Assembly: GCA_049652745.1 (NCBI GenBank)
Contig: JBASEY010000022.1
Span: forward strand, 6,121 to 70,120
Length of the DNA: 64,000 bases
Source of the DNA: JBASEY01 sp049652745
GTDB lineage: Bacteria; CSSED10-310
Reading direction: 5' to 3'
Part shown: one piece after another, positions 53,246 to 63,394 of the stretch
Layout: each line of letters begins with the position of its first letter
Numbering within the stretch: position 1 is the first letter of the stretch
Notes under the pieces: generated by a model
Told to the model about the DNA's origin: nothing
Database searches by the model: none
Seen by the model: only the letters and a program-made list of their open reading frames with translations
Made by a program: the position numbers and the translations under genes

Positions 53246-54865
53246 TTGCTGCATGATGATTTTGTGAGATTGTCATCGATTACCCCATCACGACCCTTGT
53301 TTTTGACATGCCTATGTATTTGCCTGTTAAGCATTCAGATACCTGTTTGGTTACCAAACACGTTGCCATTTACCGATTATCCCGTTCACCTAAGCTTGAT
53401 TCAGGCTATAGACCTATCCGCAAACACACCGGCAACATTAAAAAACAACTTTGAAACCCACTGGTTTTCGCCTTATTCCGTCACGTATTTGCTGGGACGA
53501 TCGATGACTCTGTTATTCTCAGTAGAAACAATCGGAAGAATCCTTCTTGGTACATACCTACTGCTGACACCTTTACTGTTTTTCCGTTTCATGCGATCGA
53601 TTGGAAAACCCCCTTATCTTGCTTTTCCAATTTGTTTACTTCTATTTAATTTCAACATGTCTTGGGGCTTTTTATCTTTTCTGACAGCAATCCCCCTTGT
53701 GATTGAATCATCTACTCAATCATACCTTTACCTAAAGAAAGCCTCATGGAAACAGGGCTTGTTTCTGTCCTGTCTCTTTGTTCTGCTCTTTTTTACTCAT
53801 ATTTTTGCCCTGATTCTAGGACTTGGCTTTTTGTTATGCTCTTTTATAGCCGGCTTGATAGTAGATAAAAAAATTTTTTCTGCATCGCTTATTCCGTTTG
53901 TTTCGCTGCCGGCCGTTATTTTGGCTGTCATATGGCGTTTCACACTGGTTTTGACTAAAAATGATTTTTACTTTCTTGATAAAGGCGTTAGATACGCTTC
54001 GTTGATGACTAAAATCAAGTATTTCCCCGATTATTGTATCAGTGGCGATTCTGGGAATACCTATAGGGTAATTTTTGCGTGCTTGGTCGCCATGATTCTT
54101 CTTAAATTTCTTCCATCCCCATCCAATAATGACAAACGCAAACATGTAAAAATGTCTGACATCGCTTCAAATGCCAACCTCAGAATCAACCGATTGGAAA
54201 ACCTATATGGACAATTCTGTTTTATTGTCATTGTGGTGATTTATCTGGTTTGCCCCTATTCCTGGTTAACTGCCGTCTGGCTTTTCAACCGAGTGGCTTT
54301 TTTGGTGCCGGTCTATTCTTTAGCGCTACTGCCGCGATCTTCCAGACTGCATCCAGCTCTTTTTATTCTGGGAACTACTGTTTTATGTATAGGGTTGTCA
54401 TTTTACACTCTTCATTGTTATAAGTCCTTTTCGGACGAAGCTCGGAAAGGTAGAGACATCATTCGCTTGATTCCTGCTGAAAAATCTTTAAGTTATGCAG
54501 CATTTGATAACCGCAGTGTTTTTGCCGACCATGAACCCTATTTACATTTCGGTCAATATTACCAATTGGATAAAAATGGAAGCGTTTACAATCCATTTGC
54601 CACATTGGCACATATACCAATTCGATACACTCCGGAATACATGGCTATGGAATCGAGATTCCTTACCGAACAAATCCTCAAGAACAACCAAATTACAGTT
54701 GATTTAGAATTTGATCGCTCAGATTATTTTCTTTTCCGAACTCATGAGCTTGAATCTCGTAAAAATCTCATTCAACGCCTATTCCCCAATTCCCACGAAT
54801 CCATTGTAACGGTATCTTATGATGACAAGTGGCTTTTGCTGAATAAAACAGGTGGAGCGAATTGA
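53246..54865 (+). CDS. Polytopic membrane protein, possibly GT-C type
   Basis: 539 residues with about ten membrane helices and a soluble C-terminal stretch of about 130 residues, a layout seen in GT-C glycosyltransferases. A DYPVHLSLIQ segment in the first loop could hold the acidic residue, but no clear motif is present. The start is uncertain: the frame opens with TTG at 53246 and no binding site is seen near; a GTG 18 bp on is an alternative. It overlaps the O-antigen ligase-like gene by 4 bp (TTGA). Part of the polysaccharide locus. Confidence 0.65.
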   Translation: MLHDDFVRLSSITPSRPLFLTCLCICLLSIQIPVWLPNTLPFTDYPVHLSLIQAIDLSANTPATLKNNFETHWFSPYSVTYLLGRSMTLLFSVETIGRILLGTYLLLTPLLFFRFMRSIGKPPYLAFPICLLLFNFNMSWGFLSFLTAIPLVIESSTQSYLYLKKASWKQGLFLSCLFVLLFFTHIFALILGLGFLLCSFIAGLIVDKKIFSASLIPFVSLPAVILAVIWRFTLVLTKNDFYFLDKGVRYASLMTKIKYFPDYCISGDSGNTYRVIFACLVAMILLKFLPSPSNNDKRKHVKMSDIASNANLRINRLENLYGQFCFIVIVVIYLVCPYSWLTAVWLFNRVAFLVPVYSLALLPRSSRLHPALFILGTTVLCIGLSFYTLHCYKSFSDEARKGRDIIRLIPAEKSLSYAAFDNRSVFADHEPYLHFGQYYQLDKNGSVYNPFATLAHIPIRYTPEYMAMESRFLTEQILKNNQITVDLEFDRSDYFLFRTHELESRKNLIQRLFPNSHESIVTVSYDDKWLLLNKTGGAN

Positions 54866-57483
54866 CTTCTTTTAAGGCATCTTTTTCCGGCAATCGTTTG
54901 ATTCTCGTAAGTATAGCTCTTTTATCCATGGTCACCTGGATAATAGTACGCCCTTTTGTTCTCGCCGCCGTTCCCATTGCAATCGGCCTGTCTTGGCTGG
55001 TCTTTCTTTTTGTCACCAAGTCTTTTTCTTTGCCTTGTCTTTTTGAACAATTCACTGCTCTTTCTATTATTACTGGTTGTTCGCTTGAGTTAATCGCACT
55101 TTTTCCGGAGCGATTAGCCATGATCATTCTAATGGCCGTTCTCACCGGTTTTTGGGCGGAATATTTTTTATTCCGTCAGAAACCGGCCTTGGCTTGGTTA
55201 ACCGTTACGTTGGGTTTATCCACCGCTCCCCTTACAGAACTTCATCTGGATAGAAATTTATGGGTGTTGACAGCTTGTCTGGCCGGAACGCTTTACATGG
55301 TGAACAATAGAGCTTTACCGATATTTGAAAAACGGCGTCTAAAATGGGCGTCCATGGCCTGGGTTCTAATCACCTGTATAACCCTTGCCGGGACACTATG
55401 GTCAGTTTACCCATATTACGCTCACCGATTTACAGGTATTTTAATTATCAACTTTTTCATTTTTCTACAGATTGTCTCCATTGCATCGTCAAACGACCAA
55501 CGACGACTTCTGTTGAAAACACTTCTTTCCTTTGCCGGCGTTTATGTTTTAGCTGCTGGAACAGCCTTCATGGAACGTGTTCTGGGCTTAGGTTGGCTGA
55601 ACGCAACCGGATTCCGAATATATGTTTTTGAGCGTCACCCTAATTATGCAATTTTCTTTTTATTACATACTCTTCCCTTCTGGTTATTGTATGTGAAAGA
55701 TTCTCGACCCAAGGAACGGGCTTTTCTCTTGACCGGATTTATATCATCGCTGCTTTACCTGTTGTTATTGTCATTCTCAAGGCAGGGTTATATTGTTCTG
55801 GCTGTTTATTTGATCGCATTTTTGCTTTTCGGTTCCAAAACAATCATACGTAAATATATTTATCGGGCGGCTCTAATCAGCGCAGGATTTTCTGTTATTG
55901 TATTCCTGCTCTCAGATTCTTTAAAAAACCGTATCAAATCTATTTTCGACCTAACGAACAGTTTACGCTTCAATGCTTGGCGTGTGTTTTGGGACTTGAT
56001 TATTGAAAAACCTTTTCAAGGCTATGGTATGGGGTCGGCTCGGTATATTTATCCCAAAGCGCTCAGCTATTTTCGACCGGGTGAACCGGCGACCCGACAA
56101 TTTTTATTCGAGGCTCATAATGCCTATATAGACATTCTTGTGAGTCTTGGGTGTATAGGCTTGATTATATTTTTGTTTTTTCTTGGAATATGCACTTTCG
56201 CCAAGTCTAGAAAAGAGGACTTTGAATCTCAGATAGCCTTTGTTTTAGGCATCGCTGTCTGGATCGATCTCTTTTTCAATTTCAGGATTCATGCGCCGGA
56301 TACCAGCACCTATCTGATGGTGTTTCTAGGCTTTATCATCGCTGTTCATGCCAAACATGACAAACCCTTCATTACGAAACAAATAATGGTCAAACCATGG
56401 CTGTCTTTTCTGTTGCTTATCCCACTTTTTCTTTTCTGTTCGCTTCCCTGGTTAGGCAAACACTTTGTTTCAAAAGGTCAAAAACTTTTATCCGGTAACG
56501 ATTGGACAAAGATTACGCGTTGTTTTCAGAATGCCGCTTATCTGGAACCTTTAAACGCACATCCACAATATTATTTAGCTCTATGCTACGAAAATATAAA
56601 CGACATTGACCAAGCCATCAACCACCATAAACGCGCAGTCGATCTCTGTCCCAACTATCCTTTCTATCGGTATTTTCTTGCTGTCGCCTTGATGGAACGC
56701 AACCAGGTCGATGAAGCGGAAAATCATCTTATGACGGCAGCAGCGCTTGAACCCTATGATGAAGATGCGCGAGTTCGATTTAATTTAGGGATTTTACGCT
56801 GGAGACGGGGGGAATATCTTGATGCAAAACAAGACTTCTGGACATCGATACTTCTGAATCCCAAACTGATTGATGATCCATATTGGGAATATAATAAAGA
56901 CCTGAAAACCAACCTGATACGCGATCTTTATAACTATCTCGGTGGTTTTTTATCGTTAGGAGCGACAACTGAACATAACTTGAAACATTTGATACCCGCC
57001 GTTGAAGCAGTGCTACGCAGCGGCGACAAAAATTTCGCCCTAAGGTGCCTGTTGACTACTGCCATGAACTATCCTTTTTTTCCCGAAATCGTTAACCAGG
57101 CAGTGTATATGCTTATCGACAACGGCAGAGCAGATATCGCCAAGGACGTGATTTATCACTCTCTTGCCAATAACGAAACAAACCCTTATCTCTATAATTA
57201 TTTGGGGTTGATATATCTGCTCGAGAAGAATTTTGATATGGCGACATTTTGTGTCCGACGTTCTTTTGCTCAATGGGAAGGAATTGCCATAGACAATTTT
57301 TTGGGATATCAACTATTGGTTGAAATCGGCCGCCAGACAAACAATCAAATGCTGTTGTCCAATGTCCTGCCTTCGGTGGCTTACCTGGAAAACGGGCGAT
57401 ATGCCAGACAAGCGGCAGATTTATCGGTTCACATTGGAACCGATTCCTATCAAGTCAAACCCATCGGCCTAAAAAAACCTTAA
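54862..57483 (+). CDS. O-antigen ligase/polymerase-like membrane protein with TPR domain
   Basis: 873 residues. The first 540 contain about a dozen membrane helices and the Wzy/WaaL-type periplasmic loop with GYGMGSARYIYPKALSYF followed by EAHNAYIDILVSLG, a common pattern in O-antigen ligase family members. The last 330 residues carry TPR units (QYYLALCYENINDIDQAINHHKRAVDLCP and following). It starts at a TTG in a TTGA overlap with the upstream gene. It probably polymerises or ligates glycan chains on lipid carriers at the periplasmic face. Confidence 0.88.
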   Translation: MTSFKASFSGNRLILVSIALLSMVTWIIVRPFVLAAVPIAIGLSWLVFLFVTKSFSLPCLFEQFTALSIITGCSLELIALFPERLAMIILMAVLTGFWAEYFLFRQKPALAWLTVTLGLSTAPLTELHLDRNLWVLTACLAGTLYMVNNRALPIFEKRRLKWASMAWVLITCITLAGTLWSVYPYYAHRFTGILIINFFIFLQIVSIASSNDQRRLLLKTLLSFAGVYVLAAGTAFMERVLGLGWLNATGFRIYVFERHPNYAIFFLLHTLPFWLLYVKDSRPKERAFLLTGFISSLLYLLLLSFSRQGYIVLAVYLIAFLLFGSKTIIRKYIYRAALISAGFSVIVFLLSDSLKNRIKSIFDLTNSLRFNAWRVFWDLIIEKPFQGYGMGSARYIYPKALSYFRPGEPATRQFLFEAHNAYIDILVSLGCIGLIIFLFFLGICTFAKSRKEDFESQIAFVLGIAVWIDLFFNFRIHAPDTSTYLMVFLGFIIAVHAKHDKPFITKQIMVKPWLSFLLLIPLFLFCSLPWLGKHFVSKGQKLLSGNDWTKITRCFQNAAYLEPLNAHPQYYLALCYENINDIDQAINHHKRAVDLCPNYPFYRYFLAVALMERNQVDEAENHLMTAAALEPYDEDARVRFNLGILRWRRGEYLDAKQDFWTSILLNPKLIDDPYWEYNKDLKTNLIRDLYNYLGGFLSLGATTEHNLKHLIPAVEAVLRSGDKNFALRCLLTTAMNYPFFPEIVNQAVYMLIDNGRADIAKDVIYHSLANNETNPYLYNYLGLIYLLEKNFDMATFCVRRSFAQWEGIAIDNFLGYQLLVEIGRQTNNQMLLSNVLPSVAYLENGRYARQAADLSVHIGTDSYQVKPIGLKKP

Positions 57484-57645
57484 CACAACCCGTTTAAAAA
57501 CCTTTTCAAATCCGACATACCTCGATTTGTTTTTTTATGACTTTTTACAAAAGACTCTGTTGTCAATGCCCGGACCCCAAACATCGTCTCTGCCGGCTCC
57601 TTGGCCAGGGTTTAACCGCTCGAACACTTTTTTTCATACATTTTT

Positions 57646-59244
57646 TTATACTGGATAATCGACAAACTCGGTTATAGATTGCTCCCCGAATCGGTATTGT
57701 TTCAGAGCCCTGATCGATATCAGCCCCAACGTTCCTAATAAAAGAATATCTATTATAAGCTTTATTAGAAAAGTTAACCCAGGCGTCATCTCATGATAAC
57801 CCTTTTCCGACAATACCCACCTAACAGTAAACAATCCGCCCGAAGGACTGTCCAGGCCTTTAAGGTCCTGATACAACGTAATATAATTACCTCCTTTACC
57901 CGTGTACTGACTGTACTGGCGATATTTAAGCACAAAAGAGTCGCCGGTGAATAAACAATGTAGATAAGACCCGAAACAAGCGGCTGTTATTGCAATTTGT
58001 GACATGGACGGCGTAAAGACGGTTATCATATAGTCTGATATCCCCATCATCATGGGTATATCCAACATTTTAAACCCCAGGTACATTGAACTGAGCCACT
58101 GAATAGCCAGGCTGATGATCAACACAAGAACAAAGAGGATACGGGAAATTTTCTGTCTATTTTTTAGCAACCCCTTCGCTCCCATAATATACACAAGCGG
58201 CAAAATCAGTAAAAAGTAGCGCGGACCCCATTCTTCATCGATTAAAATATAGGGAGTTAGTTGAGCAAGGATCATAAGCATTATAAAAATTCCTAGAAAA
58301 AGATAGCCCTCTTGTCGATTGTTACGGAAAAAAGCAGGTAATGCCGGTAAAGAGAACCAAAGCATGGGATTGAAGATGAGAAGGCCTTCGCCGGGTGAAA
58401 TCAGAAGAGCAAACACTAGGTCAATGATGTTTACCTTTTCAGCAAAATAGACTCTCAACAGATGAGGAAACAGCTCCGGATCTGCATGAAACCGGACAAC
58501 CATGAGCCATATCATCAAAGCGATTCCTGTTAACGTTACCAGGATTACAGCAGCGAAAGGGGTTATTTTTTTCCCCTGCTTGCTTAGAACCCAGGCCAAA
58601 TAGACGACTATAGGAAAAACAAAAATAAAAGAAATTTTCTTTGTATTTGCCAGAGCTGGAAGCATGATCATCGAAACCAGCAACCAAATTTTTTTTCCTG
58701 TTTGCCGGTAACAAATTGCCGCCCATACCGCAGTCATCAAAACAGCCGTTTGAACAACCTCCATCCCTAAGGCTCCATAATGCCAGTTCATCGTCGTAAC
58801 CCCGTAAAGCACAGACATGACCAGGTGCCCTGGTGGATGAATCCCCATCTTTTTGCTGATCAGCCCCACAAGCACGGCTATCCATGCTGCAAGTAAAGGA
58901 TTCAACAGTGAAACCGTTGCCAAAGGGCCCCAAGGCAATTCCCAAAAACCACCCCTGCCTTCGATCGTGGGATGCTCGCCAAACAATAAGGCGCCCATTG
59001 CGTAAAAAGGCACGGAAAGATAGGACTGTAACAGGTTTTGCCTGGGATAAATCAACCGGTGCCCATCTGTCGGCCATATTCCCGGACAACCCGTGAATCC
59101 CGGCGCCAAAGCCGGGCCGTTACCATGATAGATATTCATGGCAGAAAGAACATATTCCAATTCATATCCATCTAAACTAAATCGTGTACTGAAAAAATAT
59201 AAGGAAAATAACAGAATACCTATTATCACCAATCGGCGATCCAT
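57646..59244 (-). CDS. Polytopic membrane protein, probable GT39-like glycosyltransferase
   Basis: About 532 residues from the ATG at 59244, which has GGGGAG 9 nt upstream; the frame is open further but starts inside that site. About ten to twelve membrane helices. The first loop holds SLDGYELEYVLSAMNIYHG, where the Asp-Gly-Tyr-Glu acidic pair occupies the place of the catalytic acids in GT-C enzymes. It likely transfers a lipid-linked sugar. It converges with the ligase-like gene and is last in a minus-strand run of four polysaccharide genes. Confidence 0.72.
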   Translation of the reverse strand: MDRRLVIIGILLFSLYFFSTRFSLDGYELEYVLSAMNIYHGNGPALAPGFTGCPGIWPTDGHRLIYPRQNLLQSYLSVPFYAMGALLFGEHPTIEGRGGFWELPWGPLATVSLLNPLLAAWIAVLVGLISKKMGIHPPGHLVMSVLYGVTTMNWHYGALGMEVVQTAVLMTAVWAAICYRQTGKKIWLLVSMIMLPALANTKKISFIFVFPIVVYLAWVLSKQGKKITPFAAVILVTLTGIALMIWLMVVRFHADPELFPHLLRVYFAEKVNIIDLVFALLISPGEGLLIFNPMLWFSLPALPAFFRNNRQEGYLFLGIFIMLMILAQLTPYILIDEEWGPRYFLLILPLVYIMGAKGLLKNRQKISRILFVLVLIISLAIQWLSSMYLGFKMLDIPMMMGISDYMITVFTPSMSQIAITAACFGSYLHCLFTGDSFVLKYRQYSQYTGKGGNYITLYQDLKGLDSPSGGLFTVRWVLSEKGYHEMTPGLTFLIKLIIDILLLGTLGLISIRALKQYRFGEQSITEFVDYPV

Positions 59245-59297
59245 AACTCTGTTCTCCCCCCCTCTATCGAGGCTGAAAAACACCTTACGTATCGGAC

Positions 59298-60758
59298 TTA
59301 TTTACCCACGATACGGTTTTTCAGGACGTGAATTCCAGCCTTGAGAATACCTAGTGTTCCTACCCGATTGTGCGCTCTCTTTAGAACAGAAACCCATCCA
59401 TCTCGACGTGCTTCTTGTAAACCTCGATAAACTCGACCGATATCCACCGCTTTTTGAAACATTCGATCGATCTGTTGTTTTGAATAATGTGGATAACTAA
59501 TGACAGCCCCGCATCCGCCGTCATAATCTTCCCAGTTTTTGGTCACCAAGTAACCATTTTGATCCGCCCAGGCATAGAACGGAGTCCCGGGTTGAGGCGT
59601 AGCGATAGACACCTGAAGCTCGGTCAACAACTCATTTTTTACAATCTCTTTCATCAAATCTATGGTTTTATTGTCTTCTTCTACAGAAGATCCGCGGGCG
59701 CCAAACAAAAACGTGCCATATGTTTCGATACCGGCATTTCGAGCGGATTGCAGAACATTTTTGAGCCTATCCAGATTAAATTTTCTTTTCATGCCGATCT
59801 GTTCAGCGATTTGTTCACTGGCAGTTTCTATTCCGATACGCATTTGGTAATAACCTGCTTTTTTCATTTTTCCGATCAGGTTTTCGTTCAAAGAGGAGTA
59901 ACTCCCCATGGCCACATATTTCAGATCGTTGTGGCCATGAGCGATTATAGCGTCCAGAAAACGATCAAAATGGCGCGGATCTTGATTATGCGATTCTTCG
60001 TCGAAAAAGACCCCTTCCATTTCGGGATATTTGTTTTTCAAATAGCTGATCTCGGCCATGACATCCTCGATGTTCCGAGGACGCCAGTTCGGCCTGTCAT
60101 AATACATGTTTCCACACACACAGAAATTACATTGAAAAGGACAGCCTCTGCTGGCATACATCTGCACTTCCAAATAGTTCGTTCCCGGCACACCGGGTTT
60201 ACCGTATGCAATACGCTGCACATCGTCATCTTCAGGCCAGGGTAAAAAGTCGATATTTTCAATGATTGGTCTGCGTTTATTGGGATAAAGCCCCAAAATC
60301 TCATCGACGTTTTTCCCTTGAATGAGCTCAAGAACCGTCAATTCATATTCACCTTGACAAACATGGTCCGCCCATTCAAGAGTTTCCTCAGGAAATGCCG
60401 TTGGATGCGGCCCACAAAATATGAGTTTCGCTCCTGTCAATTTTTTTATTTCACAAGCGAACAACTTGTCATCTTCGATAGTACGCGTCGAGCTTTCCAT
60501 CACCAGGTAATTCGGTTTCAACGGAGCCACTTTTTCGATATATTGCTGAACATTCAGCTTTTCCAGACATCCATCTACAAATGTGACATCACAGTCTGTC
60601 TCACGTTTCAGCAATGATGACAGGTAAGCCAATTCCCAGGGATACCAAAAAAACGGATTTTGAGCGACGCTCGTTGTCCATCGGCTGGGAGAATGGATGA
60701 TATAGCGTCCTTTCCTATCGACTCCGACTGCGTTTGCCACAACGATTTTGTTAGCCAC
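59298..60758 (-). CDS. B12-binding radical SAM protein of the polysaccharide locus
   Basis: 486 residues. The first 160 form a cobalamin-binding-like domain (WYPWELAYLSSLL, then KLIFCGPHPTAFPEE). The radical SAM core has CPFQCNFC (CxxxCxxC) and a long C-terminal helical part. It begins at a GTG with GGAGG 7 nt upstream. Its position between a glycosyltransferase gene and a membrane glycosyltransferase suggests modification of a sugar or of the lipid carrier, but this is inference. It is separate from the radical SAM protein at 11282. Confidence 0.88.
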   Translation of the reverse strand: MANKIVVANAVGVDRKGRYIIHSPSRWTTSVAQNPFFWYPWELAYLSSLLKRETDCDVTFVDGCLEKLNVQQYIEKVAPLKPNYLVMESSTRTIEDDKLFACEIKKLTGAKLIFCGPHPTAFPEETLEWADHVCQGEYELTVLELIQGKNVDEILGLYPNKRRPIIENIDFLPWPEDDDVQRIAYGKPGVPGTNYLEVQMYASRGCPFQCNFCVCGNMYYDRPNWRPRNIEDVMAEISYLKNKYPEMEGVFFDEESHNQDPRHFDRFLDAIIAHGHNDLKYVAMGSYSSLNENLIGKMKKAGYYQMRIGIETASEQIAEQIGMKRKFNLDRLKNVLQSARNAGIETYGTFLFGARGSSVEEDNKTIDLMKEIVKNELLTELQVSIATPQPGTPFYAWADQNGYLVTKNWEDYDGGCGAVISYPHYSKQQIDRMFQKAVDIGRVYRGLQEARRDGWVSVLKRAHNRVGTLGILKAGIHVLKNRIVGK

Positions 60759-60779
60759 AGGTTTTCCTCCAGAAATAGT

Positions 60780-62099
60780 TCAAGATGTGACACCGCATGC
60801 GGTCAGAATTTTTGCCTTCATGCGTTCGACCATGTTTTCCCAGGTTTTGGGTTTGGCAAAAGCTATCCTTTCAGCCTGTTTTTCACTGTCAGGGTTCTCA
60901 AGATGATGCCGCACTATCTCAGCATACTTTTCATATGTTTCCGCCACATCGATAACGCCTTTGTAAAACGCCACGACATCCGGCAATGGAGTTGACACGA
61001 CAGGCCGGCCGGATGCCAGATATTCCAATCCTTTAACCGGATGAATGTCCATGGTTGCATCACTTAAAACATACGGCAGCAGGCACACATCGAATGCTTT
61101 CAAATAAGCGGGAAGTTCTTGATACTTTCTGATACCAATAATATGCAAATTCGACGGTTTAGGCTTTAATTTAAATCCTGGGCTGTCCGGACCGGGAAGA
61201 AGCGAAGCCCATTTATCTTCAAAAGCGCTCAAGCCGAAATCGGCGAAAATCGGTCCGATCAATACAATCGATGCCCACGGAATCGATTCAGCAATATAAA
61301 CCAGCAAATCAGCATCGATTCGCTCATTCAACCCTCCAAAATATCCGATCACAGGCCCTTTGGCTTTTATCGCTTCCATATCGGCAGGGATCGGCAGCTC
61401 CGGGTCATTGGCCTGTATAAAATGCTCGACTTCTACACCACAGGGAATAAATTCCGTTTCCGGATGAAAACGATGTTTTTTCTCCCATAAACTATATGTG
61501 CCGGTAAACACCGTATCAGCTCTGCGAAATAAACGCTGTTCACGTTTTTCTGCGTCGGGCGGCGACCATTCCCATTTGGTGAAATCATCTATCACATCGA
61601 ATGCAACCGCCCGCCATGGATAATTTTCTGCGATACCATCCGCTAAAGGCGTATTTGTCACGAGTACGGGCTGTTTCAAGCCCATATCTTTAATCATCTT
61701 GTCCAATCGCTTTAAAATCAATGCATCATTGAAGTCGATGATCATCGATCGGGTTTTTCCCATCGGTAAAACACGGGGGCAAAAGATGGTCAGGTTGTCT
61801 GTATACCGTGTTATTTCCGGCGGCGCATCTTTTGCCAACACATGCTGAAGCCCCATTGGATCGACATATATTCCCGGATAGTGTTGAGAGAAACGGGTGG
61901 CAAATTGCTGAGGCCGCTGCCATACGCCGAACCATGGTGTTATGGAGTATGAAACGAAAGACAAGGCATCCGGTGAAGCGGTTGTTTTTTCAGAATTCGG
62001 CGATTTCAAGAACAGATTCAACCTGGCGATAATCGCCTGCATGCCCACTTTGGCAGACATCGCCGTCAACCGTAATCCTCTTTGAATTTTACCGGTCAT
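60780..62099 (-). CDS. GT4-like glycosyltransferase
   Basis: About 439 residues from the ATG at 62099, which overlaps the upstream stop in ATGA. The N-terminal part has the VWQRPQQFATRFS phrase typical of a bacterial GT4/GT1 subgroup; the C-terminal Rossmann half has IGYFGGLNERID and PVKGLEYLASGRPVVSTPLPDV, the donor-binding region with the conserved E-x7-E-like pattern weakened to ...LEYLASG. It transfers a sugar from a nucleotide donor in the cytoplasm. Earlier in-frame start codons exist but lie within the preceding gene. Confidence 0.9.
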   Translation of the reverse strand: MTGKIQRGLRLTAMSAKVGMQAIIARLNLFLKSPNSEKTTASPDALSFVSYSITPWFGVWQRPQQFATRFSQHYPGIYVDPMGLQHVLAKDAPPEITRYTDNLTIFCPRVLPMGKTRSMIIDFNDALILKRLDKMIKDMGLKQPVLVTNTPLADGIAENYPWRAVAFDVIDDFTKWEWSPPDAEKREQRLFRRADTVFTGTYSLWEKKHRFHPETEFIPCGVEVEHFIQANDPELPIPADMEAIKAKGPVIGYFGGLNERIDADLLVYIAESIPWASIVLIGPIFADFGLSAFEDKWASLLPGPDSPGFKLKPKPSNLHIIGIRKYQELPAYLKAFDVCLLPYVLSDATMDIHPVKGLEYLASGRPVVSTPLPDVVAFYKGVIDVAETYEKYAEIVRHHLENPDSEKQAERIAFAKPKTWENMVERMKAKILTACGVTS

Positions 62100-63394
62100 C
62101 GCTGATTCAATTCTTCCGCCAACCGCCATCCTGCATCGATGGAATGGTCCATATTGTAATATTCCCACTCGGCAAATCGTCCGACAAGGAAAATGTTGTT
62201 CTTCAGATACCACTTTCTGATTTTTTCAACTGTTTCCTGACGGTTATGCGTCGGAACGATATAGGCAACGGGGATGTCTATCAGGTCAACAACGTCGATC
62301 CTGTCGGTTTTATCCATCAAGCCAGCTTTTATCAGACCTTCGACCGTCCTTTCACCTGCCGATTCAAAATCCACCTTTTTGTTTTCTGAATAGGTTATTT
62401 CTGCAGTATAGGAGAAGCATCCCGGCGGACAAACTCCAGGCGCAGCGTTACCTTGAACGAAGATTCTGTGAAATAAAAAATCGGGCTCGGGAAAATAAAT
62501 CCAGTGTTTTTCCGTTAAAGCCGCTCGACCTATACCCACATTGACACATAGAACAGACAGGTGTTTCAACGACGTCACATATCTTTCAATTTCATCGGGA
62601 ACGTTGCAGGTCATCCTGACCGCTTCATGCAACGGACATGTCAGGACAAGATTGTCATAATGCCATATTTTTCCAGTCGATGTCTCCACAGTTCGGCTTT
62701 CCGGGTCGATCATGACGATGCGTTCACCCGTATGCAGAGGATGCTTCGTCATCGATAGAAGTCGATCGGCAAGCGCTTGCATTCCACCCTCGAGCGGATA
62801 GCCGAACCTGGCATTGGGTCCCATGTCTTTCCGGCCCGGACCCAAAGCGCCGTCGACGAATTCAGACAAGCCGGGACGGGGCACTCGTCCCGCCAGCCAA
62901 TGGTGATCCATTTCACTCAGATCGCACGCCCATAATTTTTGGTTGTAAGGTATCATGAAATGCTTTGCGATACCCTCACCATACGTTTGGTAAATCCATT
63001 CCTTGAAATTGTTCGGTTCCCCCGAATCCGATCTGTATGTCGCCTCGATCAGACCCATCAAACATTCTTTGACAACAGGAATCGGCAACCCATATGTATT
63101 CCCCTGAAACGGATAACGCGTATAGATGTCTTTTGAAAAAACCCAACTTTCACGATTCTGATAATGGATATTATTGCCTAAAAGCTCATCAACTAATGAT
63201 TGTACACGCTGGATTTGAGTGAAAAAAATATGGCCGGCCCAATCAAAAATGTACTGATTGACGGTTTTTGAACGCATCAATCCACCAATATGGTGTTCTG
63301 ATTCAAATATTATCGCCGGTTTTTTCAGCTTTGCAGCCACTCCCAACCCTGCAGGCCCTGTTCCTACGACAATGACCTCAACCTTTTCATCCAT
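62096..63394 (-). CDS. UDP-galactopyranose mutase-like FAD protein
   Basis: About 432 residues. The FAD-binding GxGxxG motif is at the N-terminus (VEVIVVGTGPAGLGVA), followed by an IGGLMRS and a DWAGHIFFTQ segment as in UDP-galactopyranose mutase-like and protoporphyrinogen-oxidase-like proteins. The Glf-like YPFQGNTYGLP segment and a late FLVGRFAEWEYYNMDHSID stretch support the mutase group. It may convert a UDP-sugar to its furanose form for the glycan made here. The ATG at 63394 has AGGGGG 6 nt upstream and starts the minus-strand run. Confidence 0.85.
   Translation of the reverse strand: MDEKVEVIVVGTGPAGLGVAAKLKKPAIIFESEHHIGGLMRSKTVNQYIFDWAGHIFFTQIQRVQSLVDELLGNNIHYQNRESWVFSKDIYTRYPFQGNTYGLPIPVVKECLMGLIEATYRSDSGEPNNFKEWIYQTYGEGIAKHFMIPYNQKLWACDLSEMDHHWLAGRVPRPGLSEFVDGALGPGRKDMGPNARFGYPLEGGMQALADRLLSMTKHPLHTGERIVMIDPESRTVETSTGKIWHYDNLVLTCPLHEAVRMTCNVPDEIERYVTSLKHLSVLCVNVGIGRAALTEKHWIYFPEPDFLFHRIFVQGNAAPGVCPPGCFSYTAEITYSENKKVDFESAGERTVEGLIKAGLMDKTDRIDVVDLIDIPVAYIVPTHNRQETVEKIRKWYLKNNIFLVGRFAEWEYYNMDHSIDAGWRLAEELNQR

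Noticed and set aside
59487..60245. 252-codon plus-strand frame inside the radical SAM gene
   Set aside because: It is antisense to a protein with clear CxxxCxxC and domain signatures; no motif is seen in the frame itself.
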